A stretch of DNA of 7,843 nt from the NCBI GenBank assembly GCA_902465115.1, contig CABQMC010000067.1:1-7843 (forward strand), written 5' to 3'. Below, one piece after another: positions 5,398 to 7,843 of this stretch. How positions within the stretch are numbered: position 1 is the stretch's first letter; each line of letters opens with the position of its first letter. A program made the position numbers and the translations under genes. The notes below the pieces were generated by a model. That model made no database searches. It saw only the letters and a list, made by a program, of their open reading frames with translations, and was not told the DNA's origin. This stretch comes from an uncultured Collinsella sp. Its GTDB lineage: Bacteria > Actinomycetota > Coriobacteriia > Coriobacteriales > Coriobacteriaceae.

Positions 5398-6195
5398 CTA
5401 CTCGGCGAGCAGGCGGTGCAGTTCTTCTTCGACCGTGTGCACGTAACGGACGCGATCGTTGATACCGCGCATGGTGGGGTTGCAGCTCTCCATCAGATAG
5501 GGATGGCCCACGACGTTGAGCATGTCGCGATCGTTCTCATTGTCGCCAAATGCCATCATCTCATCGGGCGAAATCCCCAGGGCACGACCGTAATCGACAA
5601 GCGCGGAGCCCTTGCCCGAACCGAAACCGATAAGGTCCGTCCATGCGGTTCCTGACGTCATCACATCGACACGGTCGCCAAAGAGGCGCTCGAAATACTC
5701 CCGGGCCGCCGGATAATCCACCTCGGGCGTCTGGAAGCCAATCTTAATGACATCCTCGTCGATGTCCTCGGGACGGTCGACCACCGCCACATCGCAGTGG
5801 ACCACATAGCGCAAATGGTCGACGAACGCATCGTTGCCGCTCATGGTGTAGATGTGCCCCTCACACGAAAGGGTCATGTCGGTATGGGGATACGCAACCA
5901 CGGTATTCGCGATAACCATAGCAAGGCTACGCTCCATGGAACGCTTGACGACGGCACGCCCCTCGCTCATCACCAGGGTTCCGTTTTCGCATACATAGGC
6001 GAGCTCATCGGCCACCGGGGCAAACAGGTAGCGCAAGCTCGCATATTGACGGCCACTCGCCGGCATAAACACGATACCACGACGATGCAGCTCATCGATA
6101 AGCTCAAAGGCCTCGGAACGCAGCTCGCGCTCCCCCGGATGCAGCAACGTGCCGTCCAAATCGCATGCAATCAGTTTGATTCCCTCAAGACCCAT
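5398..6195 (-). CDS. Cof-type HAD-superfamily phosphatase
   Basis: This 265-residue cytosolic phosphatase is of the HAD IIB (Cof) type, the usual size for the group. All four HAD motifs are visible: I, ACDLDGTLL with nucleophile Asp12 and Asp14; II, Ser47 in MPASGRQ; III, Lys195 in GSGKGSAL; and IV, GDNENDRDML with Asp218 and Asp222. The part from about 80 to 190 is the cap domain, which sets the substrate. Relatives dephosphorylate sugar phosphates, nucleotides or cofactor intermediates such as pyridoxal phosphate and flavins, so the substrate cannot be named. I chose the ATG at 6195 because GGGGGA lies six bases upstream and the protein then opens at the first strand. An ATG at 6270 would add 25 unconserved residues without a ribosome binding site. 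It is probably the last gene of the slyD-ureE-HAD transcript. Confidence 0.93.
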   Translation of the reverse strand: MGLEGIKLIACDLDGTLLHPGERELRSEAFELIDELHRRGIVFMPASGRQYASLRYLFAPVADELAYVCENGTLVMSEGRAVVKRSMERSLAMVIANTVVAYPHTDMTLSCEGHIYTMSGNDAFVDHLRYVVHCDVAVVDRPEDIDEDVIKIGFQTPEVDYPAAREYFERLFGDRVDVMTSGTAWTDLIGFGSGKGSALVDYGRALGISPDEMMAFGDNENDRDMLNVVGHPYLMESCNPTMRGINDRVRYVHTVEEELHRLLAE

Positions 6196-6223
6196 ATGCT
6201 TCCCCCAAAGCCTCATATCAACA

Positions 6224-6266
6224 GCAAGACGGACCTTGATCGGTCGCCCCTCAAAGCCCGTCTTGC
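6224..6266. repeat. Inverted repeat between the UreE-like and HAD genes
   Basis: GCAAGACGG (6224-6232) and CCGTCTTGC (6258-6266) form a perfect 9-bp stem with a 25-base loop. It lies in the 83-base gap before the HAD start and has no T run. It may be an RNA processing or pausing site that separates expression of the HAD gene from the two genes before it. Confidence 0.4.
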
Positions 6267-6278
6267 GCATACGCGCGC

Positions 6279-6857
6279 TTAGCCGCGCGCCTTTTTTACG
6301 ATGGTAAAGTCGGGAGCCATGCTCACGACGACCTCCGCCGCACTCGACGCAAAGCGCCGATCCGCATCGAGTTCACGGGTAACCGTCGAGAGCCGAACAC
6401 CCTCGACACCCCGGAGCATGCGGCCCAAAACAGGCTGCACCGGCGTATACATGCGCACAGTATGCTCGTCCGAGTCGCCCCGGAAGAGCGGCGCATGCAT
6501 GTTGCCGATCTCCCAGCACGAATGCGCGAGCGCAATCGGGTCCATGCGGTCAACTTCGACCAAATAAACCTCGGCGCTGCGCAAGCGCACGACAACCGCC
6601 ACGGGCACCATGCCCGAACGGTCAATGGCGAGCACGTCGCCGTCGGCAAGACGACCGCCGTCGGCAGTATCCAGCCGAACATCGACCGTGCGCCCCAGCT
6701 CCGTCACGCCCACAAACGCGTATACATCAGCCTGGTCCCAATCGAGCAGCAGATCGTCAACTTCAAAGACGCCGCCCAACTTCCGGCGAAGCAGGAGTTC
6801 ATAGGACGGATCGTTGAGATTTCCCAAGCATGTCGTCGAAACCAAGCGCTCAGGCAT
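6279..6857 (-). CDS. UreE-like metallochaperone-family protein
   Basis: This 192-residue protein resembles the urease accessory nickel chaperone UreE over most of its length. The N-terminal part fits the UreE peptide-binding domain (GNLNDPSY, TVDVRLDTADGGRLADGDVL). The part from about 97 fits the metal-binding domain: LVEVDRMDPIALAHSCWEIG, then NMHAPLFRG, matching the family's CYxxGNRHxPL. His121 corresponds to the conserved nickel-binding His (His96 in Klebsiella, His102 in Helicobacter). Arg before it is Met here, the second His pair of Klebsiella UreE is absent, and there is no His-rich tail (the end is VSMAPDFTIVKKARG). The start lies three bases after the SlyD-like stop, with GAGGG inside that gene, so the pair is probably co-translated. 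No urease gene is in view, so its partner is unknown. Confidence 0.78.
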   Translation of the reverse strand: MPERLVSTTCLGNLNDPSYELLLRRKLGGVFEVDDLLLDWDQADVYAFVGVTELGRTVDVRLDTADGGRLADGDVLAIDRSGMVPVAVVVRLRSAEVYLVEVDRMDPIALAHSCWEIGNMHAPLFRGDSDEHTVRMYTPVQPVLGRMLRGVEGVRLSTVTRELDADRRFASSAAEVVVSMAPDFTIVKKARG

Positions 6858-6860
6858 GCT

Positions 6861-7289
6861 CTAACCCTCGACCTCGACGAGCTCGATATCAAAGTTGAGG
6901 TCCTTACCGGCCAGCTCGTGGTTGGCGTCGAGCGTCACGGCCTCGGGCGTTACATCGATGACCACGGCGGGGACGGGCATACCGCTCGGCGTGGACAAGA
7001 AGAGCTTCATGCCCTTCTCGATCTGCTCGATGTTGGGAACCTGTTCGGCCGGGAAGGTCAGAACCATCTCGGGATTGTGCTCGCCGTAGGCATCGGCAGC
7101 AGGAATGTGCACGGTCTTCTTCTCACCCACCTGCATGTCGACAACAGCGGCGTCGAAGCCCTTGATCATCTGGCCGGCGCCGCAGGTGAACTCCAGCGGC
7201 TCACCGCGATCGTAGGAGCTATCGAACTGCGTGCCGTCGTCGAGCGTGCCGCGATAATGAGTCTTGACCTTCTTGCCCTGGTTGGACAT
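6861..7289 (-). CDS. slyD: SlyD-like FKBP-type peptidyl-prolyl cis-trans isomerase
   Basis: This 142-residue cytosolic foldase catalyses prolyl isomerisation. It has the SlyD plan, an FKBP domain with an inserted chaperone flap: KVKTHYRGTLDDGTQFDSSY, then GQMIKGFDAAV (active-site Ile42 region), DAYGEHNPEM at the start of the insert (about 70-120), and DANHELAGKDLNFDIELV closing the FKBP fold. The SlyD-specific NHxLAGxxLxF is well conserved. The His- and Cys-rich nickel-binding tail of E. coli SlyD (196 residues) is missing; the protein stops at VEVEG. I chose the ATG at 7289 because GGAGG lies six bases upstream; an ATG at 7322 adds 11 unconserved residues. It is the first gene of the minus-strand block and is followed within three bases by the UreE-like gene. 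Confidence 0.93.
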   Translation of the reverse strand: MSNQGKKVKTHYRGTLDDGTQFDSSYDRGEPLEFTCGAGQMIKGFDAAVVDMQVGEKKTVHIPAADAYGEHNPEMVLTFPAEQVPNIEQIEKGMKLFLSTPSGMPVPAVVIDVTPEAVTLDANHELAGKDLNFDIELVEVEG

Positions 7290-7307
7290 GGAAACCTCCG
7301 TGATAAG

Positions 7308-7330
7308 GGCGGCGCACAACACGGGCCGCC
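7308..7330 (-). repeat. Hairpin in the slyD 5' untranslated region
   Basis: GGCGGC (7308-7313) and GCCGCC (7325-7330) form a 6-bp all-GC stem with an 11-base loop. It lies between the likely promoter and the ribosome binding site of the SlyD-like gene, so it may influence RNA stability or translation. Confidence 0.4.
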
Positions 7331-7347
7331 ATGAACATATGGCGCTA

Positions 7348-7353
7348 ACTATA
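7348..7353 (-). promoter_or_regulatory. Candidate -10 element of the slyD operon
   Basis: TATAGT on the minus strand is a good -10 match, 58 bases upstream of the SlyD-like start codon, and would start transcription near 7341. No clear -35 is seen 16-18 bases upstream. It overlaps the divergent promoter region of the dipeptidase gene. Confidence 0.45.
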
Positions 7354-7362
7354 CCCTAGTCA

Positions 7363-7368
7363 TACAAT
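7363..7368 (+). promoter_or_regulatory. Candidate -10 element of the dipeptidase gene
   Basis: TACAAT lies 41 bases before the dipeptidase start codon. The -35 at 17 bases (TGGCGC, 7340-7345) matches the consensus at three of six positions. The two divergent promoters thus nearly overlap back to back. Confidence 0.45.
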
Positions 7369-7409
7369 TTGAAGACAGTTTGCAAAGAAACGCTGCAACC
7401 GGAGGAACC

Positions 7410-7843
7410 ATGGCATATCCCGTATTTGACCTACACTGCGACACCGCCGACCGAATCGGCTGGGCCACGCTCGATCTCGACCTGCGCTTTACCGCCGGCA
7501 CCGACGGTTATTTCCCCGGCGACGAAACGCATCCGCAAGATTTCGACCTCATCGAGGGTAACGCCTGTGCCATCTCGCTCGCAAAGATCGGCAACACGCC
7601 GTGGGCACAGTGCTTCGCCACGTTTGTCCCCGACGAGATTCCCACCGCCCACGCCGCGCGCTTCCAGGCGCAGATCATGGCGCATATGAGCGGCCAGGCA
7701 ATGCTCAACCACGACCGTATGGTCAACGTGCGCAGCGCCGCAGACATTCGCCCCGCGCTCAAGGACGGCAAGGTCGCTTGCATCCACACCATCGAAAACG
7801 CCACGTTCTTTGCCGAGGACCCCGCGCTGATCGAAGTGCTCAA
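7410..7843 (+). CDS. Membrane dipeptidase (peptidase family M19), 3' end cut off
   Basis: The frame from 7410 stays open to the window end, giving 144 residues of a protein that is usually 320-400 long. The opening PVFDLHCDTAD has the family's metal-binding DxHxD motif (His9 and Asp11). IHTIENA contains Glu129, fitting the bridging metal-ligand Glu of the renal dipeptidase fold. The enzyme would be a zinc dipeptidase, likely for dipeptides including those with a C-terminal D-residue. No signal peptide is seen, so it should act in the cytosol as in other bacteria. The ATG follows GGAGG with four bases of spacing, a strong site. The rest of the active site (two further His residues) lies beyond the window. 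It is divergent from the slyD block. Confidence 0.9.
   Translation, partial: MAYPVFDLHCDTADRIGWATLDLDLRFTAGTDGYFPGDETHPQDFDLIEGNACAISLAKIGNTPWAQCFATFVPDEIPTAHAARFQAQIMAHMSGQAMLNHDRMVNVRSAADIRPALKDGKVACIHTIENATFFAEDPALIEVL

Noticed and set aside
4881..5462. Plus-strand frame overlapping the PerR-like gene and the palindromic element
   Set aside because: It is an out-of-frame shadow of the PerR-like gene, and its tail only reflects reading through the inverted-repeat element.
6273..6297. GCGCGC hairpin followed by six T residues on the plus strand
   Set aside because: It has the form of an intrinsic terminator, but no plus-strand gene runs into it. The sequence is explained by the Lys-Lys-Ala-Arg-Gly codons and stop at the end of the UreE-like gene. 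It could matter only if an antisense transcript exists.
6462..7334. A 290-codon plus-strand frame opposite the UreE-like and SlyD-like genes
   Set aside because: It spans two well-supported minus-strand genes and their junction, and its translation shows no family features.

Overview
The window most likely comes from the chromosome of a GC-rich Gram-positive actinobacterium of the Coriobacteriia, probably Collinsella or a close relative. This is an inference from GC-rich third codon positions, strong GGAGG-type ribosome binding sites, short intergenic gaps and the gene set; no rRNA or other marker gene is present to prove it. Everything looks chromosomal and housekeeping. I see no transposase, phage gene, tRNA, rRNA or CRISPR array.

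Layout: (1) Bases 1-211 are non-coding. They hold a clear minus-strand intrinsic terminator for metY and some smaller hairpins. (2) metY, O-acetylhomoserine sulfhydrylase, lies on the minus strand. Its 273-base upstream region has a good promoter and a possible 17-codon leader ORF with two Cys codons and mutually exclusive hairpins. (3) A plus-strand block carries a divergent LysR-type regulator, ribonuclease HI (GTG start), a Gfo/Idh/MocA oxidoreductase, an acylphosphatase and a PerR-like Fur-family repressor. (4) A 71-base element bounded by 14-bp perfect inverted repeats fills the gap between two convergent stop codons. (5) A minus-strand block, in transcription order, carries a SlyD-like FKBP prolyl isomerase, a UreE-like protein and a Cof-type HAD phosphatase. 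(6) A divergent plus-strand M19 membrane-dipeptidase gene is cut by the window end.

How the genes may work together: metY and the LysR gene form a classic divergent pair, and a dyad sits where an activator would bind upstream of the metY promoter. With the leader ORF, this suggests two layers of control over sulfur assimilation into homocysteine. The Gfo/Idh/MocA and acylphosphatase genes are 2 bases apart and probably co-translated. The slyD-like and ureE-like genes are also 2-3 bases apart, and both families are known in nickel handling. Yet no urease or hydrogenase gene is in view, and both proteins lack the His-rich tails of the classical nickel-storing forms. The window is mostly ordinary. 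The parts most worth a second look are the metY leader, the orphan UreE/SlyD pair and the palindromic intergenic element.
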